64,000 bases of DNA from Neisseria leonii (GCF_028776105.2 NZ_CP145606.1:868001-932000), one strand, 5' to 3'; numbered from the stretch's first letter, positions 26,141 through 35,894 are shown. Translations and numbers: made by a program. The notes: a model not told the origin generated them from the letters alone.

Positions 26141-27372
26141 CAACTGCTAGGCTTAACTGCTTCGTCAGCCTCCCGATCGGGCAGAACCAGATTCAGCACC
26201 ATGGCCAGCAGCGCGCACAAACCGACACCGGCAAAACTCAGACTGCCGAATTTGAACACCATACCGCCGACACCGGTCGTCAGCACCGAGCTGACAATCA
26301 CCAGATTCTTCGGTTTCATCAAATCCACCTGCGCATCAATCAGTGTTTTCAAACCCAAAGAAGCAATTGTACCGAACAGCAGAATCATCACCCCGCCCAT
26401 CACCGGCAGCGGAATCGAAGCCAGAAAGGCATTGAATTTGCCGAAAAACGCCATGGCAACGGCAAACAGTGCCGCCCAAGTCATAATGACCGGATTGCTG
26501 TTTTTCGTCAGCATCACCGCGCCGGTTACCTCGCCGTATGTCGTTACCGGCGGCCCGCCGATCAAGCCGGCCACACACACGCCCATACCGTCGCCCGCCA
26601 GCGTTTTATGCAGCCCGGGATCGGCAGCGTAATCCCTGCCCGTTACCTTGCCGATGGCCATAATGCCGCCGATATGCTCGATAGCCGGAGCAATCGCCAC
26701 CGGCAGCATAAACAGCGCAGCCTGCCAATTGACTTCCGGCGCATGAAACTGCGGCACGGCAAACCACGGCGCGGCAGCAATCGCCGAAGTATCCACCAAA
26801 CCCATCGCCCATGCCAGCAGATAACCCGCCGCCACGCCGACCAGAATCGGAATCAGCTTCATCATCTTGCTGCCGAACACCGCCACCAGCACCGTAACCA
26901 CAAACGTAAAACCCGACAAAATCAGCGACTGCGTGTAATCCACCACCTGATCGCCGCCGGCCTGCCCCATCGCCATCTGGCTGGCCACCGCCGCCACCGA
27001 CAAACCGATAACCATAATCACCGGCCCGATAACCACCGCAGGCAGCAGACGGTGCACCGCCGCCAAACCGCGCCATTTAATCAGCGCGGCAAACAGAAAA
27101 TACATAAAACCTGCCGCAAACAGGCCGAACATGGTCGCCCCCATACCCCATTCGGCCATCGAATAGATAATCGGCGCGATAAAGGCAAATGACGAACCGA
27201 GAAACACCGGCACTTTTCGCCCGGTAAACAGTTGGAACAGCAAAGTACCGATGCCCGCACCCAATAAAGCCATAGCCGGATTCAAACCGGTCAAAAGCGG
27301 CACCAGTACCATTGCGCCAAAGGCCACAAACAGGATTTGCGCACCCGCCACAGCCAATTTTATCTGCTGCAT
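26140..27372 (-). CDS. uraA: Uracil:proton symporter
   Basis: 410 residues, nucleobase-ascorbate transporter family, with about 14 hydrophobic segments. Family motifs include FVAFGAMVLVPLLTGLNPAMALL, the substrate-site PAIEHIGGIMAIG and GLIGGPPVTTYGEVTGA. It imports uracil across the inner membrane. The start at 27372 has GGTGA six bases upstream; an ATG four codons earlier is possible. The AT-rich 174-bp space to the divergent Mpo1-like gene holds an extended -10 (TGTTACAAT) for uraA. Confidence 0.92.
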   Translation of the reverse strand: MQQIKLAVAGAQILFVAFGAMVLVPLLTGLNPAMALLGAGIGTLLFQLFTGRKVPVFLGSSFAFIAPIIYSMAEWGMGATMFGLFAAGFMYFLFAALIKWRGLAAVHRLLPAVVIGPVIMVIGLSVAAVASQMAMGQAGGDQVVDYTQSLILSGFTFVVTVLVAVFGSKMMKLIPILVGVAAGYLLAWAMGLVDTSAIAAAPWFAVPQFHAPEVNWQAALFMLPVAIAPAIEHIGGIMAIGKVTGRDYAADPGLHKTLAGDGMGVCVAGLIGGPPVTTYGEVTGAVMLTKNSNPVIMTWAALFAVAMAFFGKFNAFLASIPLPVMGGVMILLFGTIASLGLKTLIDAQVDLMKPKNLVIVSSVLTTGVGGMVFKFGSLSFAGVGLCALLAMVLNLVLPDREADEAVKPSS

Positions 27373-27546
27373 TACTATCACCATTTCAGAAAAATCAAAC
27401 TGCCGGATTGTAACATTGTGAGAACTTTTACGTTTAAAAAGTAAAGGGAACGGCACAGAAAAATTTGCATGACACGCCGTTTGGCGGTAAATTTCCATTT
27501 CCCTATTTCAACAAAGCCATAAAAAACAACCAACAAGGAGAACATC

Positions 27547-28068
27547 ATGAATGCCGCCGTCCGCGCCCTCAGCAGCTACGCCGCCTACCACCGCGACAAG
27601 CGCAATATTCTCACCCACTTTATCGGTATTCCCCTCATCTGGCTGGCCATCGCCGCGCTGATCTCGCGTCCGCTGTGGCAGCCCGAATGGCTGCCGCTGG
27701 GTATTTCGCCCATGCTGATAGCCGGCATACTGCTGTGCCGCTATTACTTTTCGCTTCACCGCGATTTGGGCTGGGTCATGCTGGCAGTAATGGTACTGAC
27801 CTATCTCTTTTCCGCCAATCTGGCGGCACAAAGCACAGGCACCTGGCTGGGCGTATCGCTGGGCATGTTTGCCGTCGGCTGGGTGATCCAGTTTATCGGC
27901 CATTACTACGAGCAGCGCAAACCCGCATTTTTCGACGACATCCGCGGCCTGATTATCGGCCCCGTTTTCGTGGCCGCCGAAGCCTGCTTCCTGCTGGGCC
28001 GTCTGAAAACGCTGCAACAGGCGGTTGAACGCGAAGTCGGCCCCACCGTCATCAAACCGCGTCCGTAA
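27547..28068 (+). CDS. Mpo1/DUF962-family membrane protein
   Basis: 173 residues with four hydrophobic segments. The family histidines are visible: YHRDKRNILTHFIGIP near the N-terminus and QFIGHYYEQRKPAFF near 115-130. The yeast member Mpo1 is an iron-dependent dioxygenase in alpha-oxidation of 2-hydroxy fatty acids; bacterial members are largely uncharacterised. An AAGGAG site precedes the ATG. It is divergent from uraA and stands alone. Confidence 0.85.
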   Translation: MNAAVRALSSYAAYHRDKRNILTHFIGIPLIWLAIAALISRPLWQPEWLPLGISPMLIAGILLCRYYFSLHRDLGWVMLAVMVLTYLFSANLAAQSTGTWLGVSLGMFAVGWVIQFIGHYYEQRKPAFFDDIRGLIIGPVFVAAEACFLLGRLKTLQQAVEREVGPTVIKPRP

Positions 28069-28451
28069 CCGACGCCCATGCCGCAAACGGCAGGCCTACT
28101 TTCCAAACCGGCCTGCCGTTTGCTCTCTGCGCAACCGCCCTGATCCGCCGTACATCAGTCAAATACGACCGATGCCGGTTGAGCCGTTCCGCACCAGCCC
28201 GGCATGTGCGGTTCCACCTATTCCGCCCGGCAGGCATACCGATTGCCGATTCCACCCGTTCAAAACTGCACGGCTCCGGCTGCCGTCTCCGACACCGGCG
28301 CCATAAACCGTATCTGCCTGCCCCCGGCAGCATCTGCCCCTGCTTTTCAGACGGCCCGGCCATAACCGCCTGCCACTCGTAAACATATGCGCCTGCACCC
28401 GTCTCCGCTATAATCGTATCTTTATCCGCCCGTTTGCACAGGACACGCACC
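28069..28451. other. 383-bp gap; only a promoter element for the M14 peptidase seen
   Basis: A TATAAT at 28409-28414 lies 38 bases before the peptidase start. One uptake sequence is near 28347. No gene or RNA is recognised in the remainder. Confidence 0.5.
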
Positions 28452-29582
28452 ATGCTCAAAATCAGCAGCCAATTCGACGGCGGCGCCATCGTCGTCAAAG
28501 ATTTGACCGACCCGGCCAATATCCGCCTGAATATCCGCAACGACAACGCCTCACACTTTCTCCAATGGTTTTACTTCCGTCTGCAAGGCGCGGCCTACAC
28601 ACCGTGCGTGATGCACTTTGAAAATGCAGGCGAAGCTGCTTTCCGCGAAGGCTGGCCATACTATCAGGCCTGCGCCTCGTACGACCGCCAAAACTGGTTC
28701 CGCGTGCCCACCCGCTACGAAAACGGCATACTGACCGTCGAACATACCCCGCTGGCCAACAGCATCTACTACGCCTATTTCGAGCCCTATTCCGAAGAAC
28801 AGCATCTGAACCTATTAGGCGAAGCCCAAGGCAGCGGCCTGTGCCAGATTGATGACTTGGGCAGCACCCTGCAAGGGCGCGACATCAATTTATTAACCAT
28901 CGGCAATCAGGCAGACAGCGATCTGAAAATCTGGGTAATTGCCCGCCAGCACCCCGGTGAAACCATGGCCGAATGGTTTGCCGAAGGCCTGCTCTCTCGC
29001 CTGCTCGACCCGCAGGACCCCACCGCCCGCGCCCTGCTCGACCGCGCCACTTTCTACATTGTCCCCAATATGAACCCCGACGGCTCCGCACTGGGCAACC
29101 AGCGCACCAACGCCGCCGGTGCCAACCTCAACCGCGAATGGCTCCATCCGACTCCGGAACGCTCGCCGGAGGTGTACCATGTGCGCGAAAAAATGCGCGA
29201 AACCGGCGTGGACCTGTTTCTCGACATTCACGGCGACGAAGACATTCCGTACGTTTTCGTGGCCGGCACCGAAGGCATACCCGGCTTCAACCCGCGCATC
29301 GATGCCCTGCAAACCCGGTTCAAAACCGCCCTCCAAACCGCCAGCCCCGACTTCCAAGACGAATACGGCTATCCCAAAGACGCCCCCGGCCAGGCCGATA
29401 TGAGTTTGGCCACCCACTGGGTCGGCCAGGAATTCGACTGTCTGGCCTACACACTGGAAATGCCGTTTATCGACAACCACAACCTGCCCGACGACGATTT
29501 CGGCTGGAACGGCCAACGCTCCCTTCGCCTGGGCGAAGCCATGCTGTCCGCCATCTGGGCCGTCCTGCCGGATTTGCGCTGA
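28452..29582 (+). CDS. M14-family zinc carboxypeptidase (AGBL/cytosolic type)
   Basis: 376 residues. N-terminal beta-rich domain (about 1-125, WFYFRLQGAA...), then the M14 catalytic domain: zinc ligands H and E in RQHPGETMAEWF, the NPDGSALGNQRTNAAGANLNREW segment with substrate arginine, the third zinc ligand in LFLDIHGDED, and the general-base glutamate probably in YTLEMPF. There is no signal peptide. It resembles the cytosolic carboxypeptidases with the N-domain; the physiological substrate in bacteria is unknown. GGACACGCACC precedes the ATG, a weak ribosome site. Confidence 0.9.
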   Translation: MLKISSQFDGGAIVVKDLTDPANIRLNIRNDNASHFLQWFYFRLQGAAYTPCVMHFENAGEAAFREGWPYYQACASYDRQNWFRVPTRYENGILTVEHTPLANSIYYAYFEPYSEEQHLNLLGEAQGSGLCQIDDLGSTLQGRDINLLTIGNQADSDLKIWVIARQHPGETMAEWFAEGLLSRLLDPQDPTARALLDRATFYIVPNMNPDGSALGNQRTNAAGANLNREWLHPTPERSPEVYHVREKMRETGVDLFLDIHGDEDIPYVFVAGTEGIPGFNPRIDALQTRFKTALQTASPDFQDEYGYPKDAPGQADMSLATHWVGQEFDCLAYTLEMPFIDNHNLPDDDFGWNGQRSLRLGEAMLSAIWAVLPDLR

Positions 29583-29614
29583 CCATCGGGCAGGCGGCCG
29601 ACAAACCCAATCAA

Positions 29615-29654
29615 AGGCCGTCTGAAAACGTAACCACGCCTTTTCAGACGGCCT
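29615..29654 (+). terminator. Inverted uptake-sequence terminator after the peptidase gene
   Basis: AGGCCGTCTGAAAACG and CTTTTCAGACGGCCT enclose 9 bases; the stretch CTCTTTCC follows. It marks the left border of the AT-richer island. Confidence 0.7.
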
Positions 29655-29733
29655 CTTTCCTGATCTCAGCCGCATCATTTGCCACACACTTTTTACCGCA
29701 ACAATCCGTCCCAATTCCCAAGCCTGTCAGACC

Positions 29734-30067
29734 ATGACCAATCACCAGCAAATACAGCAGCTGCTCAAAGACTGCATTCCGATTTTTACAGTGCTGTCTG
29801 ATGAAAACCGCCACAAAATCCTGCATTTATTGCTTGAAAATGGAGCGATGAATGTCGGCACGCTCACCGAAAATCTGCACCTGTCTCGACCTGCGGTATC
29901 GCATCATTTAAAAATCATGTTGCAGGCGGGGGCGGTGTCGGTTACTACAGGTGGGCAAAGAGCGGTTTTATGCCGTTGATATTGCAGACGAGATTGAAAA
30001 ATTACAGCAGCTGGTTACATTGATGGCTGAGCATTGCCCTGATCTATCAAGGTGTGAGATGGGGTGA
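29734..30067 (+). pseudogene. ArsR-family regulator, frameshifted
   Basis: The first 70 codons read as an ArsR winged helix (FTVLSDENRHKILHLLLENGAMNVGTLTENLHLSRPAVSHHLKIMLQAGAVSV). At about 29948-29953 the frame breaks and ends at an early stop (29979). One base later the sequence continues sensibly as VGKERFYAVDIADEIEKLQQ up to a stop at 30067. So the gene carries a one-base insertion, or the assembly has an error there. It is the likely regulator of the neighbouring transporter/hydrolase/oxidoreductase set. No metal-binding cysteine pair is visible. Confidence 0.8.
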
Positions 30068-30194
30068 ATTGGGTCATTTTTTCAATAATTATCTAAAAGC
30101 ATTGTTATAAAGTTTAAATTTCACGGATTGGTAGCTTGTCAGAGATTAAAAGATAACCAGTGTTTGGCTGATATTGCCTAAAAAGGAAGTTGTT

Positions 30195-30650
30195 ATGAAC
30201 CTGTTGCCTTATATTGCATTGAGTATCTTGGGCGGGTTGATTATTCCCTTGCAGTTGGCGATGGTGAACGCATTTCGTCAAAGTACGCACGCCAGCCAGC
30301 TGCAAGCCACTTTTTATCTGTATCTGGGCGGTGCGGTCGCCTCGCTGGTGCTGTCGCTGGCAGTCAGTGGCAGTATCAAACCGCCACAGGTGCAAAATGC
30401 CCAGTGGTGGATGTGGCTGACGGGATTTTTGGGCAGTTTTTATATTCTGTTTATGTTTATCGCTGCTCCCAAAATTGGTGCTGCCAACACTTTGCTGTGG
30501 GTGTTTTTGGGGCAGATGTTGTTTGCCACACTGCTTTCGGCAACTGGCTGGTTTGGTTTGCCTGTACAAAAGATAAATTGGCTCAAACTGTGCGGTTTGG
30601 GGCTGGTATTTGTTGGGGGTTTGCTGATGATTTATGCGGAAACTCGATAG
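30195..30650 (+). CDS. YdcZ/DUF606-type DMT transporter
   Basis: 151 residues with five hydrophobic segments and the family pattern (GGLIIPLQLAMVNAFRQ near the N-terminus, WMWLTGFLGSFYILFMFIAAPKIGAANTL in the middle). Such half-size EamA proteins act as dimers; the substrate is unknown. AAAAGGAAG lies before the ATG. The gene is part of the AT-richer island and follows the broken regulator. Confidence 0.87.
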   Translation: MNLLPYIALSILGGLIIPLQLAMVNAFRQSTHASQLQATFYLYLGGAVASLVLSLAVSGSIKPPQVQNAQWWMWLTGFLGSFYILFMFIAAPKIGAANTLLWVFLGQMLFATLLSATGWFGLPVQKINWLKLCGLGLVFVGGLLMIYAETR

Positions 30651-30838
30651 CTGATTTGTTGCTATTGTTAAGTGGATGAATGTCTGAAATTGATTTTGTG
30701 ATGTCTTGGCTGTCTGAATTTGCAGTGCTTTTACCAAGCTATTTTTGGTTGTTTTATTGACATTGTCAGACGGCAGATAAAATCAAAGCGTCTTTTGGTG
30801 GTGGTAAAAAAGGTCGGGGGCAATACCCGACCTGCTCT

Positions 30839-31781
30839 TTATTTGATATTAACATCTTGCCATAGATTATTGCTCACAATTTCAGGGCGACTGCCTGTAA
30901 AGGCTTTGGCTGCCTTGTGGTCTGCTGTGAGCGTGTAGGCAAACCATGCAGTCATATAGCCATCGCCATCGTGCAACATACTGCCGTGATCGGTATTTTT
31001 ACGGCGTGCCATAATAGTAAGTTGCTGACTGTTAATTTGATTGTGGTTATCGTTTAACGACCAAAGAGGTGTAATGCCTGAAAGTGTATCTTTACCGTTG
31101 CCTGCATCTATAATGCCAGTGCCTGCCGTGGCAAAATAAGGCACACGGATTTTGTTAATTTGATAATCCCATTTTAACCCCTGTGCCAATGCGTGTTTGG
31201 TCGTACTGGCTGTATAGACCGCTTTAAATTGCTTACTGTTGGCAAAATTGGTGGCTGCATTGATTGCACCAACACCGCCTTGGGAATGCCCCATAATGCC
31301 TGCTCGGTTGGTGTCTAATTTGTTATAGAATAAACTGCTTTTATCACGATTTAATTCATCTAGTTTTGCCAGAGATTGTGAAGAAGAACTGCCGTCCCAA
31401 CTGTTTGGATCATCGTTGGCAATGACCACAAACCCCCAGCTTGCCAATCTTGCCAAAACGGGTTCATAACGCTCATAGGGAACACCTGTGCCATTTGCCG
31501 AGATGATAACAGGGGCAGCGTTACCTTTACTGATTTCTGCTGGATACCAAATTTTGTAAGTGCTAAAGCGACTTTGTCCGCTAGATATGACTTGGCTTTG
31601 CACCGCATACTTACCCAACCCTTTGTAGCGTTTCAATCGCTCCGCCACTTTGTGTTTGCGTGTAATAATCAGATTTAATGGCAAAAGCCTGTTCGATCTT
31701 TTTACTAATAGCTGAACAGCCACTTATTATTAAAATACTGCCGAGCAGTACGGTTGTTAAAAGTCGTTTGGTATAACGCAT
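30839..31781 (-). pseudogene. Lipoprotein alpha/beta hydrolase (dienelactone hydrolase/PETase-like), frameshifted
   Basis: From the ATG at 31781 (GGAG six bases upstream) the protein has a lipoprotein signal ending ISGC and reads to a stop at 31611. The body continues one frame over: YKGLGKYAVQSQVISSG, an oxyanion-hole region, the nucleophile elbow GHSQGG, PYFATAGTGIIDAGNG with a candidate acid, and the histidine in NTDHGSML. The shift lies near 31630-31645, in GAAACGCTAC. Joined, the product would be about 310 residues, a surface or periplasmic esterase of unknown substrate. It may be inactive, or the shift may be a sequencing error. Confidence 0.8.
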
Positions 31782-31905
31782 AAGCTCTCCAAAATATGAC
31801 AAAAGTCATGAAATTTTATTTTATCATAATTTTTTTTCAACAAGAGTTTGCATAATAAGCTATTTTTGTCAGTTGTCATATCATTTATCAAGTGGTTTAT
31901 TTTTC

Positions 31906-31951
31906 TTGACTTTTGCCAAAAGTGGCTTATAATAAGTTTAAATTTTTAAAC
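31906..31951 (+). promoter_or_regulatory. Strong promoter with palindromic operator before the old yellow enzyme
   Basis: TTGACT (31906-31911), 16 bases, TATAAT (31928-31933). A near-perfect palindrome GTTTAAATTTTTAAAC (31936-31951) covers the expected start, the position of a repressor site. A matching half (AAAGTTTAAATTT) occurs at 30107-30119 before the YdcZ-type gene, so one regulator, perhaps the broken ArsR protein, may control both. Confidence 0.6.
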
Positions 31952-32017
31952 CTATAAACACAATGGTGCTAATTTAAACCATCAACTTTATTGAAAAATC
32001 ATTCATCAGGAACTTTT

Positions 32018-33229
32018 ATGCTATTTCAACCCTTTACCTTTGCCAATGGCAAAACCGCCAAAAACCGCTTTTTTAAATCGGCGATGGAGGAACATTTGGC
32101 AGACGGCAGTCGCCCCAGTCAGGCATTGGTTAATTTATACCGCACTTGGGCAAAAGGCGGAGCAGGCGTACTGGTAACGGGCAATGTGATGGTCTCGGCA
32201 AGTGGCAGAGGCTCGCCACATGATGTGCTGGTGAGCGACGACAGCAATTTGGCGGTGCTGGGCAGTTGGGCGGCAGCTGCCAAAGAAAATCAGACGCTTG
32301 CCATCATGCAGATTAACCATGCAGGCAAGCAGTCGCCAAAAACGGTGAATCGCACGCCGCTTGCCCCCAGTGCCGTACCGCTTGTCGGTATGGACGGCTT
32401 TATCAATCCGCCCAGAGCCTTACGCCATGCAGAAATAGCAGGGTTGATTACTGACTTTGTCCGCACGGCACAGATTGCCGAGCAGGCAGGGTTTGACGGT
32501 GTGCAAATTCATGCGGCTCATGGTTATCTGATTAGCCAGTTTTTATCGCCACACCACAACCGCCGTGATGATGAATATGGCGGCAGTCTTGAAAACCGTA
32601 TGCGGTTTTTGCTTGCCGTGTATCAAGGCATTCGTGCGGCGGTGTCGCCTGAATTTTTGGTGGGGGTGAAATTAAATTCTGCCGATTTTCAAAAGGGTGG
32701 TTTTGATGAAACTGAGTCGGTGCAGGTGGTCAAAACGCTGTCTGATTTGGGCATTGATTTTATTGAAATTTCAGGCGGCAATTATGAAAGCCCCGCCATG
32801 CTTGCCAATAAGGACAGCAGCAAAAAACGCGAAGCCTTTTTCCTAGATTATGCCAAAAAAGCTCGTGCTGTCAGCCGTGTGCCGCTTATTATCACTGGTG
32901 GATTTCGCTCGCAGGCGGCGATGACGGCGGCGTTGGACAGTGGTAATTTGGATTTTGTCGGCATTGCCCGTCCGTTTGCACTGATACCTGATTTGCCCAA
33001 ACAGATGGCAAATGGCAGTTATCAAACCCTTGCCACCGACCGCATCAAAACCGGGATTGCCGCCATTGATCACAAAATCGGTTCGGTGCTTGAGATGAAT
33101 TGGTATATGACGCAAATGCAGCTTATCAGCCAAGGCAGACAGCCCAATCCCAAACTCTCGGCTTGGCGGGTGCTGGCAAAAACGCTGTGGGACAATGGCA
33201 AAGCAGGGCTGTCTACGGGTAGAAGCTGA
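32018..33229 (+). CDS. Old yellow enzyme family NADH:flavin oxidoreductase
   Basis: 403 residues, FMN-dependent TIM barrel. Conserved segments: MQINHAGKQS, the active-site histidine pair in GVQIHAAHGYLISQFLSPHHNRRDDEYGGSLENR, and VPLIITGGF with DFVGIARPF binding the FMN phosphate. Such enzymes reduce electrophilic alkenes, quinones or nitro compounds. The ATG at 32018 follows CAGGAA. Codon use and base composition are more AT-rich than in the flanking genes, as in the rest of the 29.7-33.2 kb block. Confidence 0.9.
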   Translation: MLFQPFTFANGKTAKNRFFKSAMEEHLADGSRPSQALVNLYRTWAKGGAGVLVTGNVMVSASGRGSPHDVLVSDDSNLAVLGSWAAAAKENQTLAIMQINHAGKQSPKTVNRTPLAPSAVPLVGMDGFINPPRALRHAEIAGLITDFVRTAQIAEQAGFDGVQIHAAHGYLISQFLSPHHNRRDDEYGGSLENRMRFLLAVYQGIRAAVSPEFLVGVKLNSADFQKGGFDETESVQVVKTLSDLGIDFIEISGGNYESPAMLANKDSSKKREAFFLDYAKKARAVSRVPLIITGGFRSQAAMTAALDSGNLDFVGIARPFALIPDLPKQMANGSYQTLATDRIKTGIAAIDHKIGSVLEMNWYMTQMQLISQGRQPNPKLSAWRVLAKTLWDNGKAGLSTGRS

Positions 33230-33246
33230 TAGGTAAAAACACAAAT

Positions 33247-33273
33247 GCCGTCTGAAACGGCTTTTCAGACGGC
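33247..33273. terminator. Inverted uptake-sequence terminator between convergent genes
   Basis: GCCGTCTGAAA, CGGC, TTTTCAGACGGC: a tight hairpin serving both the old yellow enzyme and the alcohol dehydrogenase. Confidence 0.75.
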
Positions 33274-33294
33274 CTATTCTTTCAGGAAAACGGA

Positions 33295-34335
33295 TTATTC
33301 CGCTTCCAACACCACTTTCATCGCTCCGTTTTCCGCCGCGTGTTTAAACACATCATAGGCTTTTTCCAGTTCGCTGAATTTGAAGCGGTGCGTAAGCATT
33401 TTGGTGTAATCCACGGAGCTGGTGGAAACTGCTTTCATCAGCATCTCCGTAGTATTGGTATTGACCAAACCGGTGGTGATGGTGAGGTTTTTGATCCACA
33501 ATTTTTCCAGCTTGAAATCTACCGGCGTACCGTGCACGCCCACAACGGCCACATTGCCGCCGGGTTTGACGATGTCCTGACACATATCCCAAGTGGCGGG
33601 AATGCCCACCGCCTCGATGGCTACATCGACGCCGTCTTCTCCCACAACTGCTAAAACTTGTTCGGCCACATCGCCGGAAGCGGGATTGATGGTGTGGGTG
33701 GCACCCAGCTCTTTTGCCAGTTTCAGGCGGTTTTCGTCCATATCGCACACAATCAGGATAGAGGGGCTGTACAGTTGCGCGGTCAGCAGCGCCGACATAC
33801 CGACGGGGCCTGCTCCGGCGATAAAGACCGTATCGCCCGGTTTTACATCGCCGTACTGCACGCCGATTTCGTGCGCCGTGGGCAAGGCATCGGACAACAG
33901 CAGCGCGACTTCTTCGTTCACATTTTCCGGCAGCGGAATCAGGCTGCTGTCGGCATAGGGTGTACGCACATATTCTGCCTGCGTGCCGTCAATCATATAG
34001 CCGAGAATCCAGCCGCCGTTACGGCAGTGAGAATAAAGCTGCACTTTGCAGTTGTCGCAGCTGCAACATTTGCTCACACAGGAAATAATGACTTTGTCGC
34101 CTTTTTTAATATTTTTTACGCCGGAACCGACTTCTTCAACAATGCCGATACCCTCATGGCCGAGAATACGCCCTGCTTCAACTTCGGGGTTTTTGCCTTT
34201 CCAGATACCCAAATCGGTACCGCAAATGGTAGTTTTGACAATTTTCACGACTGCATCGGCGGGATCGATGATTTGCGGTTTCGGTTTCTCTGCGAGACGG
34301 ATGTCGCCTGCGCCATAGTAAACCATTGCTTTCAT
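33295..34335 (-). CDS. Zinc-dependent alcohol dehydrogenase (MDR family)
   Basis: 346 residues. Catalytic zinc ligands C38 and H60-E61 (GHEGIG); structural-zinc cysteines in KCCSCDNC and C104; nucleotide fold with GAGPVGM at about 174-180 and VCDMDENRL, where the aspartate favours NAD. It oxidises a primary or secondary alcohol; the Neisseria propanol-preferring group is the nearest I recall. AAGGAA precedes the start. Single gene between two uptake-sequence terminators. Confidence 0.9.
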   Translation of the reverse strand: MKAMVYYGAGDIRLAEKPKPQIIDPADAVVKIVKTTICGTDLGIWKGKNPEVEAGRILGHEGIGIVEEVGSGVKNIKKGDKVIISCVSKCCSCDNCKVQLYSHCRNGGWILGYMIDGTQAEYVRTPYADSSLIPLPENVNEEVALLLSDALPTAHEIGVQYGDVKPGDTVFIAGAGPVGMSALLTAQLYSPSILIVCDMDENRLKLAKELGATHTINPASGDVAEQVLAVVGEDGVDVAIEAVGIPATWDMCQDIVKPGGNVAVVGVHGTPVDFKLEKLWIKNLTITTGLVNTNTTEMLMKAVSTSSVDYTKMLTHRFKFSELEKAYDVFKHAAENGAMKVVLEAE

Positions 34336-34456
34336 ATCAATTCCTTTCAGAGTGAACGGGAAATCCCCATGCCAATTTAGAGTAAATGCCCGATACAGTC
34401 AAATGATGATTTTCTGACACCCCGCCGCTCCCCGGACAGGCGGTAAATACTGCAAA

Positions 34457-34499
34457 AGGCCGTCTGAAAAAAAACCGGGAAGCGGTTTTCAGACGGCCT
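34457..34499. terminator. Inverted uptake-sequence terminator at the end of gshA
   Basis: AGGCCGTCTGAAAA and TTTTCAGACGGCCT surround a 15-base loop between gshA and the alcohol dehydrogenase promoter. Confidence 0.7.
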
Positions 34500-34526
34500 G
34501 ATATTCAAAACTGTCCGTACGGAAAA

Positions 34527-35894
34527 CTATTCTGCCGCCGCTTCCAATTCCAGCGCGGCGGCCAAGAGAGACAGGCGTGCCATCACGCCGTACACATAAA
34601 GCCGGTTGCATTCGCAATCGGGATTATCGGCATCAGTTTGCGGTACACCGAGCGAGTTCCATTGGGCAAACACACGTTTGCACCGCTCCTCACCGCCCTC
34701 TTCCGCACCCGCCACCGGAATTGCCTGATTGAGCGGCACAAACACCATGCCGCCCGCATTCAGATTCTCATCATTGGCGCGTCCCTCGTGTACGCGGAAA
34801 AAACCGCCGACCACAAAACGGTCCATCATATAGACCACCGGTTCGGACACCGCACCGTCCAGTGTTTCATAAGTATAAATTCCTTCCTGAACAATCACTT
34901 CGCTGACTGCCAGCCCTTCCTTGACCTTCGCCATTTTGTTGCGGTTTTTACGGTTCAGCCCGCGTACTTCGTCGGCAGATTTCACACTCATCACGCCCAT
35001 GCCGTATGTGCCCGCATCGGCTTTGACAATCACAAACGGCTGATCGGTAATTCCCTTTTCATCATATTTGGCCTGAATTTTCGCCAGCATCCGCTCCACC
35101 GCAGCGGCCAGCGCATCTTCCCCTTCGCGTTCCTGAAAATCCAAACCGCCGATTTGCTCGAAATAGGGATTAATCTGCCAGACATCGATGTCCAACAGTT
35201 CGGCAAATTCGGCCGCCACGCGGTCGTAAGCGGCAAAATGAGCGGTTTTTCGGCGGGTCGTCCAACCGCCGTGCAGCGGCGGCAGTACCGTTTGGGCAAT
35301 GCCCTGCAAAATTTCCGGCACCCCGCCCGACAAATCGTTGTTCAGCAAAACCAGACAGGGCGAAAAACCGTCGGCCAAATGCACCCGCTCGCGGGTACGC
35401 TGCAACGGTTCGAGCAGAACCTTGTCGCCCGATGCCGTTTCCAGCTCTGTCGGTTCCGTAATCTCGGGATTCAGACTGCCCAAACGCACTTCAAAACCGG
35501 CCGTACGCAGAATATTGCTCAGCGCATACACATTTTGCAGATAAAACGTATTGCGTGTGTGGTTTTCCGGCACAATCAGCACCGACTTGGCCTGCGGACA
35601 GGCGCGCTCAACCGCGTTTTGCGCCGCGTGCGCCGCCAGTTGGATAAAGTTCGGATTCAGATTATTGAAGCCGCCCGGAAACAGGTTCATATCGATGGAA
35701 GCCATTTTGTAGCCGGCATTGCGGATATCGACCGAACCGTAAAACGGCGGTCTGTGCACCGCCCACTGACGGCGGAACCACGCCTCGATTTTGGTTTGGT
35801 TGCTTAAAATGGTTTTTTCAAATACTTTCAGTTGCGCCAAATAAGCGCCGGACATCACAGGCAGCGACATGGTTTCTATTCCGTCAATCATCAT
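34527..35894 (-). CDS. gshA: Glutamate-cysteine ligase, proteobacterial GshA type
   Basis: 455 residues from the ATG at 35894, which has GGGGAC just upstream. The family pattern is clear: FYGSVDIRNAGYKMASIDMNLFPGGFNNL, VLIVPENHTRN, VIVKADAGTYGMGVM (ATP-grasp-like nucleotide site) and GGFFRVHE. This is the form found in Neisseria and other beta-proteobacteria, unrelated in sequence to E. coli GshA. It makes gamma-glutamylcysteine for glutathione. gshB is not adjacent. It is divergent from the leu operon. Confidence 0.93.
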   Translation of the reverse strand: MMIDGIETMSLPVMSGAYLAQLKVFEKTILSNQTKIEAWFRRQWAVHRPPFYGSVDIRNAGYKMASIDMNLFPGGFNNLNPNFIQLAAHAAQNAVERACPQAKSVLIVPENHTRNTFYLQNVYALSNILRTAGFEVRLGSLNPEITEPTELETASGDKVLLEPLQRTRERVHLADGFSPCLVLLNNDLSGGVPEILQGIAQTVLPPLHGGWTTRRKTAHFAAYDRVAAEFAELLDIDVWQINPYFEQIGGLDFQEREGEDALAAAVERMLAKIQAKYDEKGITDQPFVIVKADAGTYGMGVMSVKSADEVRGLNRKNRNKMAKVKEGLAVSEVIVQEGIYTYETLDGAVSEPVVYMMDRFVVGGFFRVHEGRANDENLNAGGMVFVPLNQAIPVAGAEEGGEERCKRVFAQWNSLGVPQTDADNPDCECNRLYVYGVMARLSLLAAALELEAAAE

